A DNA stretch of 64,000 nucleotides from Catonia carolina. Taxonomy: Eukaryota; Arthropoda; Insecta; Hemiptera; Achilidae. The stretch is from positions 67,524,001 through 67,588,000 of the forward strand of contig JAQMRL010000006.1 of assembly GCA_035578175.1 (NCBI GenBank), in the 5' to 3' direction. A program made the position numbers and the translations under genes. How positions within the stretch are numbered: the stretch's first letter is position 1; every line of letters begins with the position of its first letter. The notes under the pieces are model-generated. The model saw only the letters and a list, made by a program, of their open reading frames with translations. It was not told the DNA's origin and searched no databases. Of this stretch, positions 35,400 to 45,735 are shown one piece after another.

Positions 35400-36250
35400 T
35401 TATTTGTCATCAGTTTGTCGACTGGTTTGATACAGTTCTCCAAGCTAGGATCTATCAGATCCTAACATCTTATCAGATGTGTTAACATCAACTTTCTATC
35501 TTGAGCAAGTTGTTTCATATCTAAATACCTGTAACACCCTACATCTTTTGTAATTTGTTTTAAATATTCTAACGTTTGCCTCCCTCACGAATTCACTCCC
35601 TCAATATTACCCTCCATTATTGATAGATTATTGATAGACCTGGATGTCTTAAGATATGCTTCAATAGTTTATCCCTTCTTCTGGTAAGATGTTTCCATAT
35701 ACTGCTGTTTTTCATCTACTCATCTAAGAACCTCTAAATTACTTACTTTGTCCACCCACCTAATCTTTAATATTTTTCTATAACACCACATTTCGGAAGC
35801 TGCTGTCATCTTCCTTTCCACAGTCCCTATCACCCATGTTCACTCCTGTATAATGCTATACTCTAAATATAGTGTTTTAAGAAATTTATCCTTATCTGTA
35901 AATCAATGTTTGTGGTAAGTTAGGTGTTTTTCATTTCAAAGGACCGTCTAGCTTGAGCAATCCTACTTTTGATATTACTTGTGTTTCTACTATCTTTTGT
36001 TATTTTACTCCGTAGATAGCAGGATTCTCCAACTTACTGTATGTTTTCGTGGCTACTTTTAAATTTCCCATCTCTTCTAAACCACTCTTGCTATTGCACC
36101 ACACTTTCATTTTGTTCTTATTAATTTTCATGAAGTAATCCTTCCCCATGATCTCATCCATTCTCACCTTACTGATTTGAATTGTGTTCCACTGCCTCAA
36201 GACAACTTCAATATGATAACTCGCCTTGATTTGTACATTTTCATCACCTC
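35400..36250 (-). pseudogene. LINE ORF2 3' half, broken
   Basis: On the - strand, pieces read KDYFMKINKNKMKV (RT palm/thumb region near 36140). A TWVIGTVERK, SEMWCYRKILKIRWVDKVSN series follows (near 35760), then QKKG, AYLKTSRS, GRQTLEYLKQITKDVG and MKQLAQDRK near 35510. This is the same LINE family as at 1-310 and 965-1250, with several frame changes. Confidence 0.72.
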
Positions 36251-36289
36251 TATTCATTAGTGGTTGTCTTTTTAAAAAGTAATATCCTA

Positions 36290-36455
36290 GAACAGCGGTT
36301 CTCAAACTTTTATGGTAACTGCGGTATCTTTGCCGGTTTAGTAGAGCTACAAACTTTGCGTCACAAAACAAAATTTCCCTTTCTTAGAAAAAAATTACCA
36401 GACATTAATAATTGGGTAACAAGCCTAAAAAAAATCACTTTGTATTACATTGAAT
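36290..36455. repeat. Dispersed repeat shared with 13020-13165
   Basis: gccggtttagtagagctaca, tttccctttcttagaaaaaa and attaataattgggtaacaag match the copy at 13020-13165 with scattered differences. Confidence 0.55.
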
Positions 36456-36605
36456 AAAGTTTCGTTAACAATCAGAATTTGATATTTTGTTAAGTTTTAA
36501 GAAACTTGGGACGTATGTTGAACCAATGTGACTTGAATAATATTATAATTTTAGCTGTAATGTTAAACTGAGAGTAGTATAGAAAAGCCGATTCTAGCAC
36601 AACCT

Positions 36606-36676
36606 TGACATTTGACCCGCCGATACTGGCACAGACTTGACCTTTGACCCCTTGACCTTGGCGTGACCTTTGACCC
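36606..36676. promoter_or_regulatory. Cluster of DR1-type nuclear-receptor half-site pairs (left TIR)
   Basis: tgacatttgaccc (36606-36618), tgacctttgaccc (36638-36650) and tgacctttgaccc (36664-36676) are direct repeats of AGGTCA-like half-sites spaced by one base. A ccttgaccttgg monomer-like site lies between. The right arm has the mirror set at 40704-40716, 40731-40742 (one change) and 40762-40774. DR1 is the known preference of HNF4- and RXR/USP-type receptors; use in this element is inferred. Confidence 0.5.
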
Positions 36677-37006
36677 AAAAAAGGAAAAACAAACTTGGCA
36701 AAGTTGCAAAACCGATTTTCTCCGCAACCGATGGACCGATTTCGATGATTTTGATACACACGTGACCGGGACATCGAGATCTACAAGATGAGCTTTAATA
36801 CATAGCCGTATCCCCTTTAAAACCTGAGATCACCCTTTGCTCTTCACCGTCTGATCGGATTAACGAGATTTAGGTACTCGCAGGATCCGGGCGTGCTGTA
36901 GAACGCGTCACATTGGGTTTCAGGTCTTCGGTGCTCTCAGGATCTGAAAAATCAGTAATTTCGGTAATTTCGTATTGGTACACCCTAAACTTTAGTTTAT
37001 TTGCAT

Positions 37007-37715
37007 TGACGTCATTTGCTTTTGTATTTACACGGGCCAACTGATTAGGTTGATGAATTTGCAACTCTTTTCTTTTAATTTTTTAGGATGATGTAAGTTG
37101 TTTGTTACGAGTCACGTTGCATGCTCATACCTTTCATTGACGTCATTTTTTTGACTTTGCACGCGCCGTCAGTTAATTTGATGATGAATTTGCAACTCTT
37201 TTCTTTTAATTTTTTAGGATCATGCAAGTTGTTTGTTACGAGTCACGTTGCATGCACATGTATTTCTGATGAAATTTATTTGACGGTTAAATAAACTACA
37301 GAATTAGCGTTTCCATTGTATTTGAATAGGCCCCATATATTAGCATAGAGAAATCGCCTTTGACGTCATTTGTGTATGCCTTTACACGCGTCGACTGATT
37401 AGGTTGATGAATTTGCAACTCTATCTTCTTTTAATTTTTTAGGATGTTGTCACACATTCGGTTAATGTATTGAATTGCAGAATTGACGCCATTTGTTTAT
37501 GTCTTTACACGCGTCGGCGGATTAGGCTGATGAAATCTGTTTATTTGCAACTCTATCTTCTTTTAATTTTTTAGGATGTTGTCACACATTCGGTTAATGT
37601 ATTGAATTGCAGAATTGACGCCATTTGTTTATTTCTTTACACGCGTCGGTGGATTAGGCTGATGAAATCTGTTTATTTGCAACTCTCTCTTCTTTTAATT
37701 TTTAGGTTGACGTCA
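37007..37715. promoter_or_regulatory. Repeated palindromic CRE motifs TGACGTCA (left TIR)
   Basis: Perfect TGACGTCA at 37007, 37138, 37361 and 37708, with mirror copies in the right arm at 39948, 40029 and 40368. This 8-mer is the CREB/ATF consensus. Conservation in both arms through drift is suggestive of function but not proof. Confidence 0.45.
37430..37700. repeat. 132-bp tandem duplication within the left TIR
   Basis: aggatgttgtcacacattcg at 37441 recurs at 37573. The flanking cttcttttaattttttagg and gaattgacgccatttgttta recur with the same 132-bp spacing. The right arm has fewer units, explaining the length difference between arms. Confidence 0.8.
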
Positions 37716-38137
37716 CACATTCGGTTAAAGTATTAAACTGCAGAATCGGCGTTTCAATTGTATTAGCATTGACGTTACATGTGATTGTGACTTTGCACGA
37801 GCTTACTGTTAAATAGGATAATGAAATCTGTTTGTTTGCAACTCTCTCTTCTTTTAAATTTTTAGGATGATGTCATACGTTCGGTTAATGTATTGAACTG
37901 CAGAATCGTCGTTGCTATTGCATTAGTATAGGGAAATCGTATGTATTAAAGCAGCTTCAGGGAGCGAGTGCACAGCAGGGACTGCGCAGCTTCTGCCAAG
38001 CCTTATAATTCCAGAAACCCGTTTTTATTTTACTCAGTACCTCACCTTCGTTCCCTTTGTTTATATCTAAAGGCTTAAAACTAATAGTTCTAGGGGGTCT
38101 ATACGGATTTTGTATGGAAAAGAAGACGTTATTTTGT

Positions 38138-39010
38138 TTATACATTTATTGAACGAAAATTACAAATTTTTTTCCTTTTTACATTCTTGAAACATCGTAT
38201 CCCGGAGTGGTTGTGTACTAACGGGCAGCAAGGAGAAGCCTTCCGATGCTCGGTGTCTGGATCGTCATCCTCTTCCCATTTATAGAGCTCTACGCCGCTT
38301 TCGATGCATGCAGTGACGTCTAGTAAGCCCTTATGGTAAAACCCTGTTGCGACGAGGGCGTCCACCTCGGAAGACTGTAGAGGCCAAGTACGGAATGTGT
38401 CCTTCAAAAGGATTTCGATAACGTCGCTGACATCTCTGAAGAAACGATAACATTCCATAATCCCTTCTGCCGACGAGCATCCGGGACTGGAAATATGATG
38501 CTGGAAATAGGCGTGGAGTAAAGTCTCATCCTCTAAACAAGACCAACCGCATTCTTCACAGGTCGCGCAACCGTGACGTCTCAGTCCGCACTTTACCAAC
38601 TCCGTCTTAGACAACTCTTCATTTTTTCGGACAGGATCATCAGCTTTACAAACATATTCGATGTTGAAGACGAGGCCTGCTGCGTATTCTCCTAGAGAGC
38701 TGTACAGCGAAAAGAATGAGATTGATGAAGGCAGCTCAAGCACGAGCTCGTAAGAGTCGATGTAATGCGCAAAGGCGTGCGGGAACGTCTCCTCGACTAT
38801 TCTGTAGAAATCTTCTGAACACTCGATCTCTCCAGGTATGCACCTGATTCTCCAGTTGTTGCTGAAGATTTTGTCTTTTGGGGAAGAGCCCTGATGGCTA
38901 GTCGTTCCAGGGTCTTGGTCGTCGAGTACAGGTTGATTCTGTATCGAAGTTCCTGCAACTCTTTTGCTAACACCGTCAGCTTCTGTTGATACTCCAGCTT
39001 TTTTCGGCAC
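38138..39010 (-). CDS. Two-BIR, IAP-like protein reading frame
   Basis: An open frame of 290 codons without an upstream in-frame ATG: the first codon at 39010 is GTG directly after a CTGTAG, so an acceptor site or upstream exon is likely. Residues 1-50 are polar and low complexity. Residues about 130-178 form a BIR with complete zinc ligands spaced exactly C151-x2-C154-x16-H171-x6-C178. Residues about 203-262 form a second BIR (GFYHKGLLDV, then WEEDDDPDTEH) with the same spacing, except that the second Cys is Ser238 (C235, S238, H255, C262). No RING follows. BIR proteins of the IAP class bind caspases or their antagonists; that role here is inference. It is the only gene-like content of the element. 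Confidence 0.7.
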   Translation of the reverse strand: MPKKAGVSTEADGVSKRVAGTSIQNQPVLDDQDPGTTSHQGSSPKDKIFSNNWRIRCIPGEIECSEDFYRIVEETFPHAFAHYIDSYELVLELPSSISFFSLYSSLGEYAAGLVFNIEYVCKADDPVRKNEELSKTELVKCGLRRHGCATCEECGWSCLEDETLLHAYFQHHISSPGCSSAEGIMECYRFFRDVSDVIEILLKDTFRTWPLQSSEVDALVATGFYHKGLLDVTACIESGVELYKWEEDDDPDTEHRKASPCCPLVHNHSGIRCFKNVKRKKICNFRSINV

Positions 39011-39042
39011 CTACAGCCATACCAATAATTACTAATGTCCAT
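38797..39042 (-). CDS. Alternative upstream frame, possible true N-terminus
   Basis: ATG at 39042 opens an 81-codon frame (MDISNYWYGCRCRKKLEYQQ...) with a heptad-like Leu/Lys/Glu stretch. It overlaps the BIR frame in another phase and ends at 38797. It may be the original start joined by a frameshift, or chance. Which of the two frames encodes the N-terminus cannot be decided from sequence alone. Confidence 0.3.
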   Translation of the reverse strand: MDISNYWYGCRCRKKLEYQQKLTVLAKELQELRYRINLYSTTKTLERLAIRALPQKTKSSATTGESGAYLERSSVQKISTE

Positions 39043-39432
39043 CGCAATAGCTGAACCGCAAGTAGGTCAGCAGGAAAACGTTGTTCACGTTCGACTCCCT
39101 GTTGTTCCTTTCGTAGCAGGTTTGTAGTTGGTATTCGCTGTTGGACTAGCGTATGTCTTCATCGCAATGGGCCTGGTTGTCCTGTAGTACCACCTATCCA
39201 TCTCAGCACTGAAAATCCTAGACATATTATAGCCGAAAAGGGACGACATACAGCCCTTTATATGCATTAGTAATGTGATCTAAATACTACATCCACATAT
39301 CATGGTATTCCTCCAGGCTCAAGGCTACAGAGGACGAGACGAAGAGGAGCAGGAGAACTGTTGTTGTTCCTAAGAATGACATACCGTAAAGACTCAGAAA
39401 TTACCTACTTACAGCTAACTTGTATAACTGGT

Positions 39433-39642
39433 TTATTTACATTTGACTGGATCGCCATCTAATGGTAATTCGTCTAAATTAGCCCAGAAATATAGGCAGT
39501 CCTTGGTGATGTATCGTGTCCATAAGTCAGGCTCTATGAAATGCGATTGGTTAAATATACACATTAAACGTTCAGGTTTTCCCGAGCAGATCCGGTCGTC
39601 GTGTTGCGCTTTCGCTTCACAATCGAGAAAGCCCTTGTACAA
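39433..39642 (-). CDS. Small unassigned frame in the long-TIR element
   Basis: 69 codons from ATG at 39642 (MYKGFLDCEAKAQHDDRICS...) with four Cys and a WTRYITKDCLYFW segment. No family was recognised. It lies between the 22-bp array and the BIR gene on the same strand, so it could be an upstream exon or leader frame. Length alone does not separate it from chance. Confidence 0.25.
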   Translation of the reverse strand: MYKGFLDCEAKAQHDDRICSGKPERLMCIFNQSHFIEPDLWTRYITKDCLYFWANLDELPLDGDPVKCK

Positions 39643-39645
39643 ACA

Positions 39646-39832
39646 TGTACCTAGGTACCTACAAACCGGTGTCTATGTACCTACAACCAGGTATCAAGGT
39701 ATCTACAATCAGGTATCTAGATACCTACAATCTGGAATCTAGGTACCTACAACCAGGTATCTAGGTACCACAACCATGTGTCTAGATACCTACAAACTGG
39801 TATCTATGTACCTATCTAGGTACCTACAACCA
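39646..39832. repeat. 22-bp tandem repeat array
   Basis: Units of the type ggtatctaggtacctacaac recur about eight or nine times with point changes. Each contains near-palindromic taggtacct or tagatacct. It sits just inside the right TIR. Confidence 0.85.
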
Positions 39833-39859
39833 TAAATAGGATTTCATAATCCTACTTAA

Positions 39860-40807
39860 CAGTAGGCGCGTATCACAATCACATGTAACGTCAATGCTAA
39901 TACAGTCGAAACGCCGATTCTGCAGTTTAATACTTTAACCGAATGTGTGACGTCAACCTAAAAATTAAAAGAAGAGAGTTGCAAATTCATCAGCCTTATC
40001 AGTCGACGCGTGTAAAGGCATACACAAATGACGTCAAAGGCGATTTCTCTATGCTAATATATGGGGCCTATTCAAAAACAATGGAAATGCTGATTCTGTA
40101 GTTTATTTAACCGTCAAATAAATTGCATTAGAAAGGCATGTGCATGCAACGTGACTCGTAATAAACATCTTGCATCATCCTAAAAAATTAAAAAAAAAAG
40201 AGTTGCAAATTCATTATCTAATTAACTGACGGCGCGTGCAAGGTCAAAAACATATGACGTAAATGAAAAGTATGTGCATGCAACGTGACCGTAACAAACA
40301 ACTTCATTAACCAACACAAGCAAATTCATTAACCTAATCAGTTGGCGCGTGTAAAGTTAAAAACAAATGACGTCAATGCAAATAAACTAAAGTTTAGGGT
40401 GTACCAAAGCAAAATTACCGAAATTACTGATTTTTTCAGATCCCGAAAGCACCTAAGACCTGAAACCCAATGTGACGCAATCTACGGCACGTCCGGATCC
40501 TGCGAGTACCTAAATCTCGGTTATCCGATCAGACAGTGAGGAGCAAAGGGTGATCTCAAGTCCTATCGGGTATACGGCTATGTATTAGGGTTTATCTTGT
40601 AGATCTCGATGTCCCGGTGGACACCAAAATCATCGAAATCGGTCCAGCGGTTGCGGAGAAAATTGGTTTTGGAACTTTGCCAAGTTTTTTTTTTCCTTTT
40701 TTTGGGTCAAAGGTCACGTCAAGGTCAAGGGGCCAAAGGTCAAGTCTGTGCCAGTATCGGTGGGTCAAAGGTCAAGGTTGTGCCAGAATCGGTTCTTCTA
40801 TACTACT
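39860..40807. repeat. Right terminal inverted repeat of the 4.2-kb element
   Basis: The reverse complement aligns with 36573-37830, ending TTCTATACTACT at 40807. Divergence between the arms is visible but modest (point changes and short indels), so the element is not very recent. Confidence 0.9.
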
Positions 40808-40813
40808 ACTGAG

Positions 40814-42200
40814 ATTGCTACAGGCAGATGAATGAGTCATGTAATTCAACAAAAACAACAGCTTTGTTCGCTACGTGTTTAACATTTAACTTTTATTATT
40901 AAATTTTGTAACAACGTTAGTTATAATCTAACAATGAATGATTGCAATCCTAACATTCAACTTCACAAATTTATTTTATACAGAAATGGACTGTTTATCA
41001 TGATGTAGTATATAAATTTTTCTTAATACCGTACGCAGTACATACGGTTAGCTCCTGTTAGTACCTTTTTCTTTGGACTAGAACGGGTACAATGTTATGT
41101 TATATCTGTCCTCCCATCTTGCACACAGCAGTAATTAGGTGAAATTAGAAGTGTCTGGACCTTTTCAGTTATTCCAGTGTGTAGTGTTAATATATGTCTA
41201 CAGCAGACAAGTGGAGTTATAAATTATATACTCACAATCTGTTAGTTCCAGGACTACAAACAAATAGTTATGTTTCTTATCACATGGTCAGCCAATTAAA
41301 TGACTGAATCACGTAAAAGCAGGAAAGGTAGAGATGTAAAAGGCACTGATCTAAAATTCATTCTAAAATTGATATAATAAGAGGTATTCAGGGTAATGAG
41401 ACCTCAACTTGTGATTTGTAAATTGAAAAGATTTATAGTTTATTTAAAAAAAACTGATTACAAATAATGTTAGTTTTAAAAAAACAAGAAAAAAAACTTT
41501 AATCGCGAATATCTCAAAATGTCATTTTTATAACTTTATGTACTTTTCTTCACTAAAGGTTAAGGCACTAAAGGTTAAAGTAAAGGCTTCCACTAAAGGT
41601 ACAAGGCTGAAATTTTTATGGAGTACGTTAATCGTCCAGTTCTAATGATTGAATGTGCCATTTTTAAAAATATTGAAAATTGTGGGGAAAAAATATTTTT
41701 TTTGGTGATTTTTCGATTAAAAAGGTCCCTGTTTAAAAAAATTGTGAAATAAAAATTCTTACCAGAATTAAATGTTACCCATTCCAATTATGTACCAAAG
41801 AGTGGCATTTCAAACAAACAAAAAAATGTAGCTCTAGCTGTAGTGGTTGCTGAGAAAAAGGTAGGCTACAAACATTAACATTGCTTAGAATAGGGATCCA
41901 CACTCCCCCTAACTAACTTAAGGGGACCCGGTCCTCGTATGTTTCTCCAAACTAACATAAGGAACATATTTTAAGCCTGTGATAGAGATAATTTTTCACA
42001 CAAATTTATTGAAACATGTACCTGTGGCAAGATTATATTAGGGCACTTAACTCTTGTGATTATTAACTCTTGCGAATAGTTTATCTTGATGTACTGTAGC
42101 CAATTCAGTTTTACAATTTTGAAATTTAAACCTCCTATAAAGCCCGAAGTCATTTTACAAAATTTATTATCATTTGTTATTATGATATTAAAAAATATAA
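40814..42200. other. AT-rich flank with a few repeat fragments
   Basis: 41270-41360 is an inverted match to 5050-5160. 41918-41975 starts TTAAGGGGACCCGG and resembles the left end of the MITE at 18558. No gene was recognised. Confidence 0.4.
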
Positions 42201-42201
42201 A

Positions 42202-42361
42202 ACGTATTTTATGTATTAATGCGTGATGAAACTTAGTGCTATAACTAATTAATTTATTATTGTGCAATGTAACTACAAAGTACGTATTTTATGTATTAAT
42301 ACGTGATGAAACATAGTGCTATAACTAATTAATTTATTATTGTGCAATGTAACTACAAAAT
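42202..42361. repeat. 80-bp tandem duplication upstream of the host gene
   Basis: acgtattttatgtattaat begins at 42202 and again at 42282. Both units run through gctataactaattaatttat and gcaatgtaactacaaa with only a few differences. It lies about 230 bp upstream of the first exon and may affect its promoter. Confidence 0.85.
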
Positions 42362-42593
42362 TTAAGCGTGTACTCACAATCTGTTAGTGTAATGTATAAT
42401 GTATTCATGTAAGATATCTAAAATTTTTGTTCTAAATACTCGAGCAGCTCTTCTTCCAGAAGTTCATTATTCGGCGAGAATCCATTGAAACTACTGAGAA
42501 CAGTTAAAGGCAGTCAATCGTTCTAGAAGGAAGAAATCGTTCTAATTAGGAGACTAACAAGGAATCGTTTCTGTTATAAATCAATTTTATAAT

Positions 42594-42662
42594 ATGGCTA
42601 GAAATTTTGTTAATAATATCATCCTAATACAACTGATGTTTTTTGCTGTTGTCCTAACTTCG
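42594..42662 (+). CDS. Host gene exon 1: signal peptide
   Basis: ATG at 42594 opens 23 codons, MARNFVNNIILIQLMFFAVV then LTS, with a short basic start and a hydrophobic core typical of a secretory signal peptide. It ends in phase 0 at a GTGAGC donor (42663). The second exon at 62593 also starts in phase 0 with Asp-Val-Cys after a T-rich acceptor, so joining them gives an unbroken 175-residue protein. No transposon family is recognised in either exon. Together with the 3' processing signal this makes it the best host-gene candidate of the window. An alternative is that exon 1 joins an exon I have missed inside the intron. Confidence 0.65.
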
Positions 42663-42969
42663 GTGAGCAATTTTTAAATTTTTTTCATGGATTTTAAATT
42701 TTGGTTTTTTATTCTAGATGAACTGTAGTTTAACATTTGAATTAGTTTGATTTTATGTCTAATTTTAAATAAACTACACTGCATTTTACTCTACACTAAT
42801 ACCTTTTTGTAATATTTTAAGTAATTATATGGGTTGTAGGAAGTTTCATTGTCAGAAGGAGTAATTTCAAAAGTACTAGGCCTACCTCCAAAAGGATACT
42901 ACCGGAAAAAATACCAAAACAACACGAACATAGATGGTGAACAAAAAGAATGAATAACTGAAATAACAA

Positions 42970-44030
42970 TAATAAAAATCTGGTATGAAAATATCACACG
43001 AATTTATCTTACCAATGTAAATAATGAAAAATATAACCTACAGTACTGTATGTCTAATCGTCAGTGAATGATGCTAAATAAAATTCAACGTCTGCAGGAC
43101 TTAGTACGGAAAACACTAATTGACACTAACTAGATTTTGTAGAAAATAGCTTTCATTAACAGTTTTAGGTTTTATCATATTCTATATAAAATGATACATA
43201 CTTTTGCCGTACAAACGTTTTTCGGGGGGATGCCAATAGAGGCTCAAAATTATAGACCAGTTTGTAGGAGAGATGTAGGAAGATCGCGGAAGAGATGCGT
43301 ACCGGAAGAGGTTCACTAAACCTAGACCTTGAAATGAAGATGAAGAAGTATATACTTTTGTCGCAAAATGTACACTGCCTCAACATTAAAAATTAAGTTT
43401 TTTTACCACCTTTGGAAAAATAGAGAGAATCGTTAATTGACGCCAAACTACTACTTAAATGCTGCGTTGTATAAAAAAAGTGTGTAAATTAAAGTTGTAG
43501 GTTTTTTATTGTTCTACAATTTTGATAATACACCTTAACCTTAGGATCCATATGGAGGGCAAAATATTCGAAACAACCAAATTTTTACTACTAACGCACA
43601 AGCTGCAGAATAAAATGCAGCCGATATGGTGCTAACACTATCTTGTAGAGCATAGAAATGTAGTAAATTCGGCAATATTAAAAAATATCTTAGGTTCCGT
43701 TTTTTAGAAAATTGTGGAAAATTGAACAATCGTACAAATTAACTAATACCTGTTTCCGTATTACCGATTTTGATGAAAATGTTCGTATCGGGTCTCCTCG
43801 TGGTACCTATCTTAAGTTATCAGTTTGAAAATGAAACTGAAATACGTACCGTACGATATTCCGTTTTTGAAATATTTTGTTCACAGACACACAAACACAC
43901 ACGCGCGTGCGCGCGGACGAATCGCTAATAACATGTTCTTGGGTATAAAGGAACTGAAAAAGTGTTTCCCGTGCATTGTAAATGAACTAGTGTGTTCTTC
44001 CAAGCCTGCACGAACTAAAAAATTCAACTG
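42970..44030 (+). repeat. Diverged copy of the CA-microsatellite-bearing repeat
   Basis: The start (aaatctggtatgaaaatatc), internal ccgattttgatgaaaatgtt, a CA/CG tract near 43885-43918, and then a gacgaatcgctaataacatg block are in the family order. It is interrupted by extra sequence around 43200-43340. Confidence 0.6.
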
Positions 44031-44559
44031 AAATTCCATTTGACTACCTAATATGTAAATTACGGCAAAATGTTAGGCCTACTGTTGAAAATTTGTGAAT
44101 CAGTTTTAAGTCGCTGTATAAAGCGTATAGAGAATCATGGTGCGCATTTTGAACACCTGCTATAACATTTTCAAGGTGATATATAATATGTACAGTTCAT
44201 GTACATAAAAATTGTTTTTTTTTGTCTCTAGGTATCTTATTCCATTAATCTTTCTTTCGATTTCCGTAAATATTGGTTATCGACGTATGGGCCACTCTGT
44301 ATAATATAAAAGTTACAGAAAATTAAAAAAGTACAACTTTTATTTTAAACATTTTTTCTACAACGCTTTTTAGTATAGTGGTAATTAGTGATTTTCTGTT
44401 TTATTTTTTCATGAAAATCTATAAAAAATGGATTTTTTAAGATATTAGCCTTATACAGGATCATGACAGACATGATCATAACAGACGTGAGACAATCGAC
44501 TCTCGTGGAAACCACACGTCAGAGCAATCTCAGACTCACGGTTTCGTACGTTGTACAGC
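44031..44559. other. AT-rich intronic sequence
   Basis: 44290-44450 carries further inverted pieces of the CA-type repeat (aaaagttacagaaaattaaa, atttttcatgaaaatctat). Nothing coding was recognised. Confidence 0.35.
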
Positions 44560-44745
44560 GTCTTAGGTCGCAAGTCCTCGCTGCCTCTACATTTAAAAGT
44601 CATTTTCTATAAATCACTAGTACGGCCAATTTGGCTATATGGTGGACCAATTTTTGAAACCTGCCACAATACAACACTGAATTTTCTTCAGAAAGACCAG
44701 TCATAATCACTTCAAATCCAAATGTCTAATCTCTCTCAACTAACG
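44560..44745 (+). pseudogene. LINE reverse transcriptase short fragment
   Basis: Frames give RRLRSQVLAAS, then FYKSLVRPIWLYGGPIFETC and NTTLNFLQK, matching the LYK-L-RPI--YG-P-W region after the RT palm of Jockey-type LINEs. It ends at the TTAA where module A begins (44756). Confidence 0.6.
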
Positions 44746-44799
44746 ATCATCCTGTTAAGGGTGCGCTCTACCTCTGCCGCGCCGCTCAATGTAAGGGTT

Positions 44800-45614
44800 T
44801 GACACCAGGCGGGCGGCGGAGGGAGCGAGGAGGCTCTCAAAGAGTCGTTCGCCGGCCTGAGTCAGTGCTGGGTAGCGGTTTGCAACCTTGGTGAGCAATA
44901 CATTGGTGGCCCTGAAAAGGGTCGTTTTATGATGGTTAGATTGTGCAGTGACGGTGGGTGACGGAGCCGGCCTTGGCGCGACGGTTAAACTAAGTGATGC
45001 GACGGGGCGAGGAGATCTCTGCTGCAGTGACGGGGTCGTCCGTTCGGCGAGTCGTTGTTGTCGGGCTCGGCGGTGTTGCTCCTTTTTACCTCCCCGGCGT
45101 CTTGACATAAGCAGGTTGGAATCGGGGAAAATTATAAAATAAATTAACCTTAAGGATGACGGCCCTTAAAAGGGTCGTTTATGTAGAAAGCTTAGGTCGT
45201 GGAGGACTGTTCGCATGGGTGCGAACCTCCGCTATTCCCGAGAGAAACAGCGAAGCATCGCCTGGGCGAACCCGGCGAAGCGACTAATTGCCGCTGGAAC
45301 AGCGGACGGCCCGTCGTGGGCAAGCAGGAGACATCAGAAATGAAGCGAGAAGACTTGGTTTTCCTTATAGAGTTTCTTCGGCTGGAGCTGTGTTGTCTAG
45401 TTGTGTCCCTCTTGACTGCTGGTGTAAGACTGCTCTGTGTGTGAAAACTACCTGCTTATATACTGTTAGGTTGTCCAACCTGTAACCAATCAGAGAGCAG
45501 CATGGCGAGCCGGCTCCTGATTGGTCCGAGTCTGGACAACTTGTTTCTGTAAATTGCATGTGTGTTGTGTGTGTGTTAGTGCGTATACTGGTTAGGCTTG
45601 ACTGTGTTGTATCA
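44800..45614 (-). repeat. 3' LTR of Gypsy element B
   Basis: 815 bp, matching 50520-51334 with no difference that I can see. The short reading frames inside it (for example 45199-45444) are identical in both copies and are incidental. Confidence 0.95.
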
Positions 45615-45735
45615 ACTCCCCCCTGAGTGAGAGCAGCGACAGCCGAAGAAAGTTTATTGAATCTTTAAAAGTGTGTTACAATGTTTGGCTCTTAGGTCTA
45701 GATTTACAAGGACTTATTGATCTATAAGATACATA

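Larger units (their letters stand above)
36573..37830. repeat. Left terminal inverted repeat of the 4.2-kb element
   Basis: Matches the reverse complement of 39860-40807. Shared blocks are gacatcgagatctacaagat, ggtactcgcaggatccgg, caccctaaactttagtttat, ggccccatatattagcatag and gtattagcattgacgttaca. It is mostly co-linear, with an extra repeated stretch at 37430-37700. Confidence 0.9.
36573..40807. mobile_element. 4.2-kb long-TIR element, Polinton/Maverick-like, with a BIR gene
   Basis: ACTGAG at 36567-36572 is repeated at 40808-40813, a 6-bp target duplication. The ends are AGTAGTATAGAA and TTCTATACTACT. The inverted arms are about 1.25 kb (left) and 0.95 kb (right), aligned almost end to end; the left is longer because a 132-bp unit is repeated. 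Between them lie about 2 kb with a BIR-domain reading frame on the - strand and a 22-bp tandem array. Six-bp duplications, AG-starting ends and arms of several hundred bp fit Polinton/Maverick elements. No polymerase B, integrase, ATPase or capsid gene remains, so this would be a non-autonomous derivative. Confidence 0.75.

Noticed and set aside
39646..39832. 22-bp repeats as a CRISPR array
   Set aside because: No spacers between units; a simple minisatellite.
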